Shown piece after piece: positions 1-9,782 of a DNA stretch of 64,000 nt (position 1 is the first letter of the stretch; each line of letters begins with the position of its first letter). The notes below the pieces were generated by a model. The model made no database searches. It was given only the letters and a program-made list of their open reading frames with translations, and was not told where the DNA came from. Source of the DNA: Corynebacterium breve (GTDB lineage: Bacteria; Actinomycetota; Actinomycetes; Mycobacteriales; Mycobacteriaceae); contig NZ_CP126969.1 of NCBI RefSeq assembly GCF_030252165.1, positions 744,001 through 808,000 on the forward strand. The letters run 5' to 3'. Position numbers and translations under genes: made by a program.

Positions 1-73
1 CCGCGGCCTCCGTCACTCGAACGAGTTCCATTGCAAGGTTACGGTCGGGGCTCTCCGGCGTGTTGGTGGTCAT
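1..73 (-). CDS. glpX: Class II fructose-1,6-bisphosphatase, N-terminal fragment (cut by window edge)
   Basis: Only the first 24 codons are in the window, running off the left edge. The translation contains PDRNLAMELVRVTEAA, which matches the conserved GlpX N-terminus. The family hydrolyses fructose-1,6-bisphosphate to fructose-6-phosphate in gluconeogenesis. The ATG at 73 is preceded by a strong AGGAGG (84-89) ten bases upstream. In C. glutamicum fbp/glpX is likewise next to the DUF4245 gene and xseB/xseA, which supports the call. Confidence 0.82.
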   Translation of the reverse strand, partial: MTTNTPESPDRNLAMELVRVTEAA

Positions 74-303
74 CAGGTGTCAGCCTCCTGGGCAAGAAGT
101 GTTAGGTAATACTTAAAGGGGTGATTGCGTAGCAACGACCAAACACCATTCTTGCACTTTTATGCTTGAGGCAGTGCGGATTCCTCACCCGTTGAGGGGT
201 ATGTGGCGTAGGTCATGCAGCGTAATGTGCTTTTAGGCGGGCACACACCGCAAATTCGGGGGTGGAGAGTGCGAAGTCCGCAGGGCGTGCAATACTTGCT
301 GGC

Positions 304-876
304 GTGGCAGCAGAAAAACGACCTCGGATCTTTCAAGGTGGCAAGGACATGGCGCTGACAATCGGCGTGCTCGTCGCAGTCATGCTTATTTCCGTGGGAT
401 TTACAGGTCTTTGTTCCTTCAACCCAGGCGCTCCCGAGAGCGGGCCAGTGCAAGAAGTTGACGCGAAGACTTTCACAGATATGGAAGCGCGCGCGGTCTC
501 ATTTCCACTGCGCTATCCCGAGATGCCAGAAGATTGGGTAACAAATTCGGCGCGACGGTCCATGCTTGGCGGTGAGCCAGCGCCTGTGATCGGCTGGGTG
601 ACACCGGACAAGGGCTATCTGTCCATGACTCAAACGGGAGTTGAGCTGGACAAAGCGGTCGTTGAGATCGATGATGACCCACGCGAGATATCCAGAACCG
701 AGTCAATAGGTGGGGCTGAAGTACAGGTGTACTCATCGAAGCAAGATGGTGTACGCGATATTTGGGCTACAGATGTGGGCGACGCACGACTACTTTTTAC
801 CGGCGCTGGCACGCCGGAAGAGTTCACTCAGTTAATCGAAACCGCGGTAAAGACGGCGCCGATTCCCACTACCTAA
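304..876 (+). CDS. DUF4245 family membrane-anchored protein
   Basis: Actinobacterial DUF4245 protein of unknown function. The N-terminal stretch KRPRIFQGGKDM is followed by one transmembrane helix (about 30 residues in, LTIGVLVAVMLISVGFTGL) and a soluble extracytoplasmic domain of about 140 residues. The frame is open from a GTG at 262. The GTG at 304 is preferred because family members begin just before the KPRxxQGGKDM motif; ATG 349 is also possible. It diverges from glpX and converges on xseB with ten bases between stops. Confidence 0.75.
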   Translation: MAAEKRPRIFQGGKDMALTIGVLVAVMLISVGFTGLCSFNPGAPESGPVQEVDAKTFTDMEARAVSFPLRYPEMPEDWVTNSARRSMLGGEPAPVIGWVTPDKGYLSMTQTGVELDKAVVEIDDDPREISRTESIGGAEVQVYSSKQDGVRDIWATDVGDARLLFTGAGTPEEFTQLIETAVKTAPIPTT

Positions 877-885
877 TAGGTAGCC

Positions 886-1137
886 TTACTCATTTTCTTG
901 CGTGCCCAATGCTGCTTCAACGCGCTGTGATGCACCGTCGAGAAGAACCTCACAGCGCTTGGCCAATGCTTCGCCACGTTCCCAGTATTTCAGCGACTCG
1001 TCAAGGCTCATCTGTCCAAGCTCGAGAATCTTGACGGTCTCGATCAGCTCGTCTCGCGCCTGCTCATAGGTCAAAGTTGCAACATCCGGGAAAGCGTTCT
1101 CTCCGGCCTGACCGGTACCAAATACATTGTCTGACAT
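886..1137 (-). CDS. xseB: Exodeoxyribonuclease VII small subunit
   Basis: 83-residue protein with the XseB helical hairpin ([17 protein letters not shown] then [27 protein letters not shown]). The small subunit binds XseA to form exonuclease VII, which degrades single-stranded DNA from both ends. It lies 32 bases downstream of xseA on the same strand, so the two are probably cotranscribed. Length is normal for the family. Confidence 0.93.
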   Translation of the reverse strand: MSDNVFGTGQAGENAFPDVATLTYEQARDELIETVKILELGQMSLDESLKYWERGEALAKRCEVLLDGASQRVEAALGTQENE

Positions 1138-1169
1138 AGTTATTTGCTCCTGAATATGGTTCTTTGTGA

Positions 1170-2426
1170 TTAGTCTGCTGGTGTGGTGGACATGCTCGCT
1201 GCAGTAATAGAGCCGTCGCCGACTCTGATACGCAACTGTGATCCTGGTGGGCTCTGCGCGATGTTGGTGACCACCTGTGGAGCGGAATGATCACGCGGCA
1301 CGACTTGGACAACGGCGTAACCTCGTTCCAGCGTGGCCGCCGGGCCCAGCGCAGAAATTTGTGCCCGCAACGCCTGGATCCGCGAAGTTTCTTGGCCAAG
1401 AAGATAGGACACTTCACGACGAATCATCGCAACGGCGCGGTCAAGCTCTTCTTTCCGCTGGCGGATCGGAGTGAGGGGATCGGCGAGTACCGGCCGTGAG
1501 CGAATGTTGGCTAGCCCACGGTGTTCTCGCTCTACCCAACCTCGTAAAGCTGCGGCCATCCGCTCGCGTGCTTGCCTGACAAGTTCGCGTTCTTGTACTA
1601 CGTCGGGTACAACTCGCTTTGCTGCATCGGTCGGGGTGGCTGCTCGAAGATCCGCGACGTTATCCAAAACGGGATTGTCTGGCTCGTGTCCGATGGCAGA
1701 CACGACGGGTGTTACCGCAGCGGCAACGGCTCGTTGTAGCGCCTCTTCGGAAAACGGTAGGAGGTCTTCGACGGAACCTCCGCCGCGGGCGATGATGATG
1801 ACGTCGACATCGAGGTCGTCGTCAAGCGTGCGCAGGGCCTCGACTACTTCTGGTACGGCGTTTGCACCCTGGACCGCGGTGTTGATCACGCGGAAGTTAA
1901 CGGCTGGCCAGCGGTTCTGCGCGACTGAGAGGACATCGCGCTCGGCGGCTGAACCGCGGCCGGTGATAAGGCCAATCTTCTTTGGAAGGTAGGGCAGCGG
2001 CCGTTTGCGCGAGGGATCAAAAAGCCCTTCGGCAGCAAGCTGCTTGCGCAACATCTCAATGCGGGCCAGTAGCTCGCCTTCACCGACGTGACGGATGTCT
2101 GTGACCCACAGTGAAAATGTCCCGCGACCTGCATAAAATGCTGGTTTGCCATGAACGACGACGCGATCGCCGTCCTTGAGCGGTGCGGGGAGCTTTCGCA
2201 GTAGATCAGTGGAACAGGTCAGTTGAACGCTGGTCTGCTCCTCGGTATCACGCAATGTGAGGTAGGACAGCTTCCAAGACGGCTTCATGTTGATTTGGGT
2301 CAGCTGACCTTCGACCCAGAGCCAGCCCAAACGTTCAATCCAGCCTTTGATGGTGGTGTTTACCTTGCTTACCGGCCACGGGGCCTCCGGTGTACTGGTT
2401 GGAGGCTTTTGTGCGTCTTCTGCCAC
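1170..2426 (-). CDS. xseA: Exodeoxyribonuclease VII large subunit
   Basis: About 418 residues. The N-terminal OB-fold (roughly residues 20-115, including [23 protein letters not shown]) precedes the catalytic domain with the family signature [16 protein letters not shown] and the downstream [16 protein letters not shown] and [10 protein letters not shown] motifs, ending in coiled-coil segments. A GTG at 2435 is also in frame, but AAGGA directly abuts it and lies nine bases before the GTG at 2426, so the latter is preferred. It forms an operon with xseB and is divergent from ispH. Confidence 0.93.
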   Translation of the reverse strand: MAEDAQKPPTSTPEAPWPVSKVNTTIKGWIERLGWLWVEGQLTQINMKPSWKLSYLTLRDTEEQTSVQLTCSTDLLRKLPAPLKDGDRVVVHGKPAFYAGRGTFSLWVTDIRHVGEGELLARIEMLRKQLAAEGLFDPSRKRPLPYLPKKIGLITGRGSAAERDVLSVAQNRWPAVNFRVINTAVQGANAVPEVVEALRTLDDDLDVDVIIIARGGGSVEDLLPFSEEALQRAVAAAVTPVVSAIGHEPDNPVLDNVADLRAATPTDAAKRVVPDVVQERELVRQARERMAAALRGWVEREHRGLANIRSRPVLADPLTPIRQRKEELDRAVAMIRREVSYLLGQETSRIQALRAQISALGPAATLERGYAVVQVVPRDHSAPQVVTNIAQSPPGSQLRIRVGDGSITAASMSTTPAD

Positions 2427-2513
2427 CTGTGACACTCCTTACTTGGAATTCGTGGGACGGCGGGAACTTACCCAGCCTATCCTTTTAGACTGCTTTTGGT
2501 TACGCTGGGTTCC

Positions 2514-3482
2514 ATGAGTTTTACCGATGATGCTGCAGGCAAGAATGTGCTCTTGGCTTCCCCTCGCGGATACTGTGCGGGAGTAGACCGTGCAGTAGAA
2601 ACCGTTGAGAAGGCGCTGGAAAAGTACGGTGCCCCGATTTACGTTCGCAAGGAGATCGTTCACAACCGTTATGTTGTGGACACACTGAAGGATCGTGGCG
2701 TGATCTTTGTCGATGACACCGACGAGGTTCCGGAAGGTGCCCATTTGGTGTTTTCTGCTCATGGTGTTTCCCCGGCGGTGCGTGATGCTGCGGATTCGAA
2801 GAACTTGCTCACCCTCGATGCATCGTGCCCATTGGTGACTAAGGTGCACAATGAGGTCAAGCGTTTTGCCCGCGATGGCTATCACATTCTTCTTGTGGGA
2901 CATGAGGGACACGAAGAGGTCGAAGGTACCTCTGGTGAAGCTCCAGAGGTAACCCACTTGATTGATGGTCTAGAAGGAGTGGACAATGCGCCAGATTTCC
3001 CGGAAGACCAAAAGCTGGTGTGGTTGTCTCAGACAACTTTGAGTGTGGATGAGACGATGGAGATTGTCGCTAGGCTGCACGAGAAATACCCAAGCTTGGA
3101 AGATCCGCCGAGCGATGATATTTGCTACGCAACGCAGAATCGCCAAGCCGCAGTCAAAGCCATTGCTCCGCGCACCCAGCTGGTCATTGTTGTCGGTTCC
3201 CAGAACTCGTCTAACTCCAAGCGCCTTGTTGAGGTTGCCCTAGACGCCGGCGCGGACGCTTCATACCTGGTGGACTACGCGCATCAGATCGATGAGGCAT
3301 GGTTGGAAGGCGTAAATACCGTCGGTGTGACCTCGGGTGCGTCTGTCCCTGAAATTCTGGTCCGCGAGGTGGTGGAATGGCTCGCTGAGCGTGGCTACGG
3401 CAACGCCGAAGAGGTCACCACCACAGTGGAGACCATCACGTTCGCGCTTCCGCGCATGCTGCGCTCCATTCAAAACAAGTAG
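2514..3482 (+). CDS. ispH: 4-hydroxy-3-methylbut-2-enyl diphosphate reductase
   Basis: IspH/LytB, the last enzyme of the MEP isoprenoid pathway, an iron-sulfur reductase making IPP and DMAPP. The sequence shows the three cluster cysteines in their usual contexts ([35 protein letters not shown]) and the VGSQNSSNS motif. The frame extends upstream, but ATG 2514 gives the normal N-terminus and 322 residues. The gene is followed by a perfect 19-bp stem terminator. Confidence 0.95.
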   Translation: MSFTDDAAGKNVLLASPRGYCAGVDRAVETVEKALEKYGAPIYVRKEIVHNRYVVDTLKDRGVIFVDDTDEVPEGAHLVFSAHGVSPAVRDAADSKNLLTLDASCPLVTKVHNEVKRFARDGYHILLVGHEGHEEVEGTSGEAPEVTHLIDGLEGVDNAPDFPEDQKLVWLSQTTLSVDETMEIVARLHEKYPSLEDPPSDDICYATQNRQAAVKAIAPRTQLVIVVGSQNSSNSKRLVEVALDAGADASYLVDYAHQIDEAWLEGVNTVGVTSGASVPEILVREVVEWLAERGYGNAEEVTTTVETITFALPRMLRSIQNK

Positions 3483-3492
3483 CACTGGTAGG

Positions 3493-3537
3493 TGCAAATA
3501 ACCCCGCACACCGCGATCGTGTGCGGGGTTATTTGCA
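3493..3537. terminator. Bidirectional hairpin terminator
   Basis: Perfect 19-bp inverted repeat (3493-3511 with 3519-3537) around a 7-base loop. The GC-rich inner part (ACCCCGCACAC) is flanked by A/T runs on both sides. It lies between the convergent ends of ispH and the DUF6542 gene and can terminate both. Confidence 0.85.
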
Positions 3538-3539
3538 TA

Positions 3540-4175
3540 TCAAAGTCGGTCTACTGGCCGTCCCGAGCTTTCCGACGAACGCCTGTAGCTGCCATGATCA
3601 CGGCCTTGACGCGCCTTGTTGCGTTCGAGAAGCTCTTGCACTGTTACTTGACTGGAACGACTGCGTGCTTCTTGGGTGGTCCGGCGATTGCGCCGATCTT
3701 CCTCGGCCACTTGTTGGCGACGAGTAATCGCAATTTCTTCGGATTTGTCGTTGAACTTTTTCAGTAGCGCGATGCGTACCACTGAGATGACTAGGCAGGC
3801 AATGACCACAGTGATGAGGGCTGGGAAAAATTGCGCTAGAGGAAAAGCCGCCATGATGAGGGCGGTTGTCGAAAACGGATCCGCGCCTTCTGCTTGCTGG
3901 GATCGGGTGACAAACCAGCCGGTAAGCAAAACGAAAATGGCGAAAAGAATTGGGATGGAAACAACCGTGAGGTAAAGCCCCTTAGGGTTAACCAAGAAGG
4001 TGACCGCAACGCAGGCGATGGCGAAAATCCACATCATCGGCCAGCCGAGTTCCTGAGCGTTCCAACTGATCAGAAAACCGGTGATCAGCGCGGCAATGAT
4101 GATGCCGATGGCAGAAAGGAGTGGTAGCCCTTCAAACTTTGAGGAGGAATGGCTCCGGCTGGACAAGTGAGACAC
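3540..4175 (-). CDS. DUF6542-type integral membrane protein
   Basis: 211 residues with about four hydrophobic helices (residues ~20-38, 45-62, 66-88, 104-135), then a charged arginine-rich cytoplasmic tail. Function unknown. The family is actinobacterial and is typically next to ispH, as here. The ATG at 4175 is 11 bases downstream of the rmuC stop on the same strand, so cotranscription with rmuC is likely. Confidence 0.7.
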   Translation of the reverse strand: MSHLSSRSHSSSKFEGLPLLSAIGIIIAALITGFLISWNAQELGWPMMWIFAIACVAVTFLVNPKGLYLTVVSIPILFAIFVLLTGWFVTRSQQAEGADPFSTTALIMAAFPLAQFFPALITVVIACLVISVVRIALLKKFNDKSEEIAITRRQQVAEEDRRNRRTTQEARSRSSQVTVQELLERNKARQGRDHGSYRRSSESSGRPVDRL

Positions 4176-4186
4176 GCTTCCTCACT

Positions 4187-5296
4187 CTACCCGTAGGTAG
4201 CTTGTGAATCTGTTTGAAGATCGGAATGTTGAAAGTGATTGCTATCATTTACTGCTTTGCGGGGCGCGGAATTCACTGTGGAAAGTTCGACTGGCTTGTC
4301 TCCGGATCGAACAGGGACATCGAGGTCGGCGAGCTTCCTTGCAGTAACCATCACGCGCGAGTCCATTGATCCCAGCGTGGAGTTGAATGCTTCCACTGCT
4401 TTATTTAAGGAGCTTCCGACGCGGTTATAGTGATCGGCCATTGTGTTGAGGCGAGTGAAGAGTTCAGCCCCAAGTCGCTGGACTTGTTTGGCGCGTTCGG
4501 AAATGTCTTCGTTTTTCCAACCAAGGCCCACGGTACGAAGAAGTGCGAAGAGCGTTGTCGGGGTGGCAAGAACGATGTCTTTGGAGAAGGCGTAGTCCAA
4601 CAAGTCGGGGTCTTGTTGCAAGGCGGAGTCGAGAAAAGGATCTGCCGGTACGAAAAGGACGACAAACTCAGGCGTGGGCTGAAAGGCCGAAATATAGTCT
4701 TTCGACGCGAGGGTGTCGACGTGTTGGCGGAGCAAGTGGGCATGCCGATGCAAGTACCCTTGCTTCTCTTCAGGATCATCGGTGTCTAGCGCGTCAAGAT
4801 AGGAGGAGAACGGTACTTTCGCATCGACGATGACGTTGCGCCCGCCGCTAAGATGCACGAGCATATCGGGGCGGTAAAGCTGTCCACGGACCCGTGCGGA
4901 GGTTTGGACGTCAAAGTCGCAGTGTTCGATCATGCCACCGAGTTCGACGACGCGTTCAAGCTGGATCTCGCCCCAGCGACCACGAACTTGTGGAGAGCGC
5001 AAAGCGGTAATGAGCTGGCTAGTGCGGTCTGACAAGCGCGCAGAGGTACGTGTGATTGCTTGGACCTGGCTGGCGATCGCGGAGTATGCGACGGCTCGAT
5101 CCTCATCAATGTCGTTGATGTGGTTGCTTAGGCGCTCGAGTTCTCGCGTGACAGGGGTGAGATCGACGGGTGTTGGTAGTTCCGGAGCGGGTGCTTGGGC
5201 GACAGTGGGCTGCTGGCCTCGGTACAGGTAGCCCAAGGCAAAACCCAATGCGAGGCAGCAAAGGGCAGTGACAAAGACGATTCCGACAGTACTCAT
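4187..5296 (-). CDS. rmuC: DNA recombination protein RmuC homologue
   Basis: 369 residues: an N-terminal membrane helix (about 5-27), a short coiled coil, then the RmuC domain with the nuclease-superfamily core (VRGRWGEIQLERVVELGGM, PDMLVHLSGGRNVIVDAKVPFSSYLDA, EFVVLFVPADPFL). In E. coli RmuC limits recombination at inverted repeats; the biochemical activity is inferred from the fold. The C-terminal tail after residue 340 is low complexity. It lies between the AI-2E permease and the DUF6542 gene on one strand. Confidence 0.88.
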   Translation of the reverse strand: MSTVGIVFVTALCCLALGFALGYLYRGQQPTVAQAPAPELPTPVDLTPVTRELERLSNHINDIDEDRAVAYSAIASQVQAITRTSARLSDRTSQLITALRSPQVRGRWGEIQLERVVELGGMIEHCDFDVQTSARVRGQLYRPDMLVHLSGGRNVIVDAKVPFSSYLDALDTDDPEEKQGYLHRHAHLLRQHVDTLASKDYISAFQPTPEFVVLFVPADPFLDSALQQDPDLLDYAFSKDIVLATPTTLFALLRTVGLGWKNEDISERAKQVQRLGAELFTRLNTMADHYNRVGSSLNKAVEAFNSTLGSMDSRVMVTARKLADLDVPVRSGDKPVELSTVNSAPRKAVNDSNHFQHSDLQTDSQATYG

Positions 5297-5325
5297 AGTC
5301 AGTACTGTCTCATACGGTCACGACA

Positions 5326-6768
5326 TCACTTGGAACGGTTCCGCAATTGATCGAATAAACGTTTGATTTTGGGTGATGAAAGGGTGAACCGCGGTTGGCG
5401 TTGAGCGCTGCTTGTGAGGTCATCGAGTTTGTCGTCGTTAAGCGAGCCGGAGGAAGACGCGGACTCTTCGGGAATGGCGGTGGGCACCCACCCCAGCTTC
5501 TCGCGCCACTTCTCTCGCTGGTGGAAGGCTTCTTCCTCACTGATTCGCGCGACTAGCTCGCCTTCCTCGGTGCTAAAGGCCAACTCGTCGGCATCCTTCT
5601 CGCCTGCGTGGATCGCCGTCATATCTTGGATGTAGCGGAATACGACGGCGATCATCGCGGCTACCGGCACCGCCAAGAAGGATCCGATCAAGCCGAACAT
5701 GCCACCGCCGATAGTGACCGAGACCAGCACGATCACCGGATGCAGGTTCATAGCCTTTGATTGGAGCATCGGGGAGAGGACGTTGCCCTCGATCTGCTGT
5801 ACGGCCAAGACGATCACCAATACGATGACTGCCTCGGTAAAACCCAGCGAAACCAAGGCGACGAGGACTGCGAGTGCACCAGCGACAACAGCGCCGACGA
5901 TCGGAATGAACCCGGCGATAAAGGTGATCACAGCGAGTGTGAACGCCATCGGGACCCCGACAATGGCGATGCCGACACCGATGAAGAGGGCGTCGACAAG
6001 CGAGACAACCGCTTGAGCACGAATAAACCCGCCGAGTGTATTCCAAGCTCGAGTGAGTAGCTCGGTGGCATGCAAACCGACGCGACGCCCGGTGGCAGAA
6101 CGCAACCAGGGGAGAAATTTGTAGCCGTCCTTGAGGAAGAAGAACGTCAGGACTAGGACCACACCTAACGTGACCACGATCGATGTAGCGGTGCCGATGC
6201 CGGAGAAGATTCCACCTGCGATCGTGCCGGCCTGTTCTTGCAACCACGCCGCGATTTCATCGATGACCTGCTGTAGATCGCTGCCATCAACATTTAGCGG
6301 GGGACCTTGAGCCCAGAGCTGCAGGCGCTGAATTCCCTCAAACGCTTGGAGGTAGAGGAACTGGGATTGGCTCGCGATGTCAGGCGCGATCAGGAAGACC
6401 AAAAAAGCCACGGTGGCAAAGAAAATCAAAATTGAAACAAGCGCCGCAAGCCCTGACGGGATGCCGATTTTGCGCATCCACGTAGTAGGCGGCGCCAGCA
6501 CCGTGCAAATGATGATTGCCAGAATGACCGGCAGGATGCCTGCCCACAGGGTCTTGACCACGTACCAAAGTGCATAGGCAAATACAGCGATGATCAAAAG
6601 TCGCAGCGCAAACATCGCCAGCGATTTAATCCAGCCGTTGAGGACGATGGAACGGTCGACTTGGTCGGGCCGCTCCGCAGCGAAGGACTCCGCGAGGTCA
6701 TCGAGTTCGTCATCAACGGGCAATTGCGCATTGACAACGTGCTCGGGGGTGTTGCTTTGGGAAGTCAC
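5326..6768 (-). CDS. AI-2E family transporter (PerM/TqsA-like membrane protein)
   Basis: 480 residues with the eight-helix topology of the AI-2E exporter family: paired helices at about 50-85, a long soluble segment, then helix clusters to residue ~375. The motifs GFIPIVGAVVAGALAVLVAL and EGNVLSPMLQSKAMNLHPV are typical. The C-terminal ~100 residues are charged, low complexity and probably cytoplasmic. The substrate cannot be inferred; the family name does not show autoinducer export here. Divergent from ychF by 58 bases. Confidence 0.88.
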   Translation of the reverse strand: MTSQSNTPEHVVNAQLPVDDELDDLAESFAAERPDQVDRSIVLNGWIKSLAMFALRLLIIAVFAYALWYVVKTLWAGILPVILAIIICTVLAPPTTWMRKIGIPSGLAALVSILIFFATVAFLVFLIAPDIASQSQFLYLQAFEGIQRLQLWAQGPPLNVDGSDLQQVIDEIAAWLQEQAGTIAGGIFSGIGTATSIVVTLGVVLVLTFFFLKDGYKFLPWLRSATGRRVGLHATELLTRAWNTLGGFIRAQAVVSLVDALFIGVGIAIVGVPMAFTLAVITFIAGFIPIVGAVVAGALAVLVALVSLGFTEAVIVLVIVLAVQQIEGNVLSPMLQSKAMNLHPVIVLVSVTIGGGMFGLIGSFLAVPVAAMIAVVFRYIQDMTAIHAGEKDADELAFSTEEGELVARISEEEAFHQREKWREKLGWVPTAIPEESASSSGSLNDDKLDDLTSSAQRQPRFTLSSPKIKRLFDQLRNRSK

Positions 6769-6826
6769 CTTATCTATATTGCCCTATTCCTCTTTCGAAA
6801 GCAGGTGTGGGATAGGATTGGGGGCC

Positions 6827-7912
6827 GTGAGCCTTACTCTTGGAATTGTTGGACTGCCCAACGTTGGTAAATCGACCCTGTTCAATGCGCTGACACGCAA
6901 CGACGTTCTCGCTGCGAACTACCCGTTCGCCACCATCGAGCCAAACGTCGGCGTTGTTGAGCTTCCCGACGAGCGTTTGACCCGTCTCGCGGAGATCTTC
7001 GGATCCGAGCGCATTCTTCCTGCGACTGTGTCTTTCGTTGACATTGCAGGCATTGTCAAGGGCGCTTCCGAGGGCGAAGGCATGGGTAATGAGTTTTTGG
7101 CCAATATCCGCGAAGCGGACGCGATCTGCCAAGTGGTTCGCGCATTCTCCGACGAGAATGTTATCCACGTCGATGGCAAGGTTGACCCCAAGGAAGACAT
7201 CTCGGTGATCAATACCGAGTTGATCCTCGCTGACCTCCAGACCATCGAAAAGGCACTGCCTCGCATGGAGAAAGAAGCGAAGAAAGACAAGGAGTTGGCT
7301 CCAACAGTTGAGGAAGCCAAAAAGGCGCTTGCCATCCTAGAAGATGATCGCACCTTGTTCTCTGCCTCGAAAAGCGGCGAAATCGATCTCGACCTCGTGC
7401 GTGACCTGCACTTGATGACGGCCAAGCCTTTCCTCTACGTATTCAACTCCGACGAGTCTGTGCTTACCGATGACGCGAAGAAGCAGGAATTGCGCGATCT
7501 AGTTGCTCCGGCCGACGCTGTCTTCCTTGATGCCCAAACAGAGACTGAACTGCTCGAGCTTGACGACGAAGACGCCGCTGAACTCCTAGAATCAGTCGGC
7601 CAGACCGAACCGGGTCTGCAGACGTTGGCCAAGGCTGGTTTCAACACACTTGGCCTTCAGACTTACCTGACCGCTGGTCCAAAGGAATCCCGCGCGTGGC
7701 AGATCCGCAAGGGCGATACCGCGCCTCAGGCTGCTGGCGTGATCCACACGGACTTTGAAAAGGGCTTTATCAAGGCCGAGATCGTGTCGTTCGCTGACCT
7801 TGATGAACTTGGCTCCATGGCCGAGGCCCGTTCCAAGGGCAAGGTTCGCATGGAAGGCAAGGACTACGTCATGCAGGACGGCGACATCTGCGATTTCAAG
7901 TTCAACGTCTAA
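6827..7912 (+). CDS. ychF: Redox-regulated ribosome-binding ATPase YchF
   Basis: 361-residue OBG-family P-loop protein. G1 is GLPNVGKSTLFNALT; the switch/G3 region is FVDIAGIVKGASEGEGMGNEFL; the C-terminal TGS-like domain ends MEGKDYVMQDGDICDFKFNV. YchF binds ATP rather than GTP because of its altered G4 motif (NSDES here). The open frame runs further upstream, but GTG 6827 gives the standard N-terminus (MSLTLGIVGLPNVG). Confidence 0.95.
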   Translation: MSLTLGIVGLPNVGKSTLFNALTRNDVLAANYPFATIEPNVGVVELPDERLTRLAEIFGSERILPATVSFVDIAGIVKGASEGEGMGNEFLANIREADAICQVVRAFSDENVIHVDGKVDPKEDISVINTELILADLQTIEKALPRMEKEAKKDKELAPTVEEAKKALAILEDDRTLFSASKSGEIDLDLVRDLHLMTAKPFLYVFNSDESVLTDDAKKQELRDLVAPADAVFLDAQTETELLELDDEDAAELLESVGQTEPGLQTLAKAGFNTLGLQTYLTAGPKESRAWQIRKGDTAPQAAGVIHTDFEKGFIKAEIVSFADLDELGSMAEARSKGKVRMEGKDYVMQDGDICDFKFNV

Positions 7913-8016
7913 GCGGAGTTGCGTCGCCGAGAGCGATCTGAAACACACTCGCGACGGCGAGCTAAGCAATAGCGATCGCTACAGAAGAGGTGCCCACAAT
8001 TGTGGTATTTCCACGC

Positions 8017-8238
8017 CTATTGGCCAGGAACGACTAATCCACTCTCGTACGCGAGGATCACAAGCTGAGCACGATCGTGCGCTCCGACTTTAGTCATGAT
8101 CCGGTTAACGTGGGTCTTTGCCGTATGCGGTGAGATAAACTTGTCTGTTGCGATTTCCTGATTGGACAGTCCACGGCCTACCGCGATGAGCACCTCTAGC
8201 TCCCTCTCAGTGAGCCTTTCGATTTCGCGTGTAATCAA
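8017..8238 (-). pseudogene. Truncated NarL/FixJ response regulator, C-terminal HTH only
   Basis: 73 codons encode a complete LuxR-type DNA-binding domain (LTERELEVLIAVGRGLSNQEIA ... HTAKTHVNRIMTKVGAHDRAQLV) and a normal end. The receiver domain is missing: four codons before the TTG the frame is closed by TAG, with only a short linker-like IAGTPL between. No receiver or kinase could be traced between 8240 and 8700. I read it as the remnant of a two-component regulator gene. A free-standing HTH protein is less likely because there is no ribosome site. Confidence 0.7.
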
Positions 8239-8719
8239 AGGAGTACCGGCGATCTAATCGGGGCCAAGTGCGAGAGCCTTCGCCGGGATATGGGCCAGCC
8301 GTCTCGTCCGGGATTTCCTCCATTGATGCTGAAACAGTAAACGGTACTCCCTGATCGACGACTTCGTCCGCGGGTGGATCGAGCAAACGGCCTTCATGCG
8401 CGGGTCCATGCGGAGTACTAATTGGGCCTTGGCTGACTAAGAAAAATCAAACCAAGATTGGGAAAGTAAAACGTCCCCCTAACGCAGTCACCTCGTACTA
8501 CAAGTGCAGTATCTTTTGAGGTACTACGGGAGGGGGATCTCAAGGGCGTAGCAGCGGCTCAGGCTTGCAGCGCGAGCTGCACAGCCAATGAAAAGGCCCG
8601 TATACAACGCCAAGTCTGTGCGATTTGCCAAACGTGTTTAGGTTGGCGTTATCACCGGCAACTGCTCTACGAGTGAGCTGCGCATGGAAGGTAGGCTCCA
8701 ATGCTGCGCCTGATAGCGG
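8239..8719. other. Non-coding stretch with decayed sequence and repeats
   Basis: No supported gene. The minus strand has a stop-free segment of about 70 codons (8273-8450) with no start and no family I recognise. Two direct copies of GTACTAC lie about 30 bases apart near 8495-8535, and a small hairpin (TGCAGC-GCGA-GCTGCA) near 8565-8580. The stretch may be what is left of the upstream half of the two-component locus. Confidence 0.4.
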
Positions 8720-9706
8720 TTAACCCAGCTCAGCGTGGAAAAACTCGACCACCTGCGGCCAGCTATCTTCTAGACCCGCCTGGTTGCTTTCGATGCTTCC
8801 ACCGAGTATATCGAGGTTGTTGTAATGGTCGCTATTGGGCTTCGCAGGTGGCCCTTGAACTAGATGCCCAGCGTCGGGATAAGCCAATACGGTGACTTCC
8901 GGCCCGCCGTGTTCCTTCGCGCGGGCCTCTACCTTGCGCGCCATGTCGCAAGCAGGCCACAGGGTATCGTCCTCACCACACGTCATGAGTACCGGGCCGG
9001 CAGAGTTCTCCACGGGAATTACTGCCTTCTCTTCCGCATCGGGCGCGGCAACGAGGGATGCGCGGTACATGTCGGCGATTTCCCTGGACGAAGGTTGTCC
9101 ACCGTAAGGCACGTAGGGAAGTGGCTCTCCATCGGCCGACCACGTCGAACCCAGCTTCGCCATCGCCCACGGTTTGGCCATGTCGATTCCCGCCCACACT
9201 ACGTGCGAAGGGGCAGCCGCCACTGTTGCCTTGATCGACGTGTCGCGGCTGGCAATCAGCAGCGCGGCCTCGGCACCCTTGGATCCTCCAAAGATTCCTA
9301 CGGCATCGGGATTGACCTCCGGCTGTTCACTAAGCCACGACAGCGCGGTGTCAAAGTACTCCAAGGGAAGATTTTCCATGATCTGGGGTTGATCAGCGGC
9401 ACCGTAATAGGACAAGGCCATCGTCGTAAAGCCCTCGTCGTTCAGCGTTTGCGCGATTGCGTCTGTGCCACCGCTCAGGCCACCTTCGGAGCCACCAAGC
9501 ACCAAGATTGCCGGGGAGTTGGCTTCAGCCGGGTAGTAGTTGGCCAGCAGGCCATCTTCGGTGATGCGTTGGCCACCATCCCCGGGCTCTGCAACATCGA
9601 AACTAGGTGCCCAAGGCTTCCAGATCATCAACGCGATCATAGCTATGACCAGCAGGAGTACGAGTACTCCGATGAAGATTCCAATCCATTTCAATGCGCG
9701 TTTCAT
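8720..9706 (-). CDS. Membrane-anchored alpha/beta hydrolase, BAAT/acyl-CoA thioesterase-like
   Basis: 328 residues: an N-terminal transmembrane anchor (about 8-29), then an alpha/beta-hydrolase core. The strand AILVLGGSEGG, the nucleophile elbow GIFGGSKGAEAAL (Ser142), CGEDDTLWPACDMA for the acid, and DAGHLV for the histidine give a complete triad. The C-terminal domain resembles the BAAT_C/acyl-CoA thioesterase and dienelactone hydrolase families. The substrate is unknown; the anchor suggests work at the membrane outer face. ATG 9706 is chosen over the longer frame because an AAGGAT sits just upstream. Confidence 0.75.
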   Translation of the reverse strand: MKRALKWIGIFIGVLVLLLVIAMIALMIWKPWAPSFDVAEPGDGGQRITEDGLLANYYPAEANSPAILVLGGSEGGLSGGTDAIAQTLNDEGFTTMALSYYGAADQPQIMENLPLEYFDTALSWLSEQPEVNPDAVGIFGGSKGAEAALLIASRDTSIKATVAAAPSHVVWAGIDMAKPWAMAKLGSTWSADGEPLPYVPYGGQPSSREIADMYRASLVAAPDAEEKAVIPVENSAGPVLMTCGEDDTLWPACDMARKVEARAKEHGGPEVTVLAYPDAGHLVQGPPAKPNSDHYNNLDILGGSIESNQAGLEDSWPQVVEFFHAELG

Positions 9707-9782
9707 GGCTGTGATCCTTAAAAGGGGAGGGTCTAACTCCATCGTAGATCAGCCAGTGTGCGGGCAGGCTAGGATGTGACGC

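Noticed and set aside
7970..7980. Palindrome AGCGATCGCT after ychF as a terminator
   Set aside because: Only ten bases, no loop and no T-run. Chance is sufficient explanation in this base composition.
8864..9721. A 285-codon plus-strand frame opposite the hydrolase gene
   Set aside because: No family resemblance. The minus-strand protein has a complete hydrolase triad.
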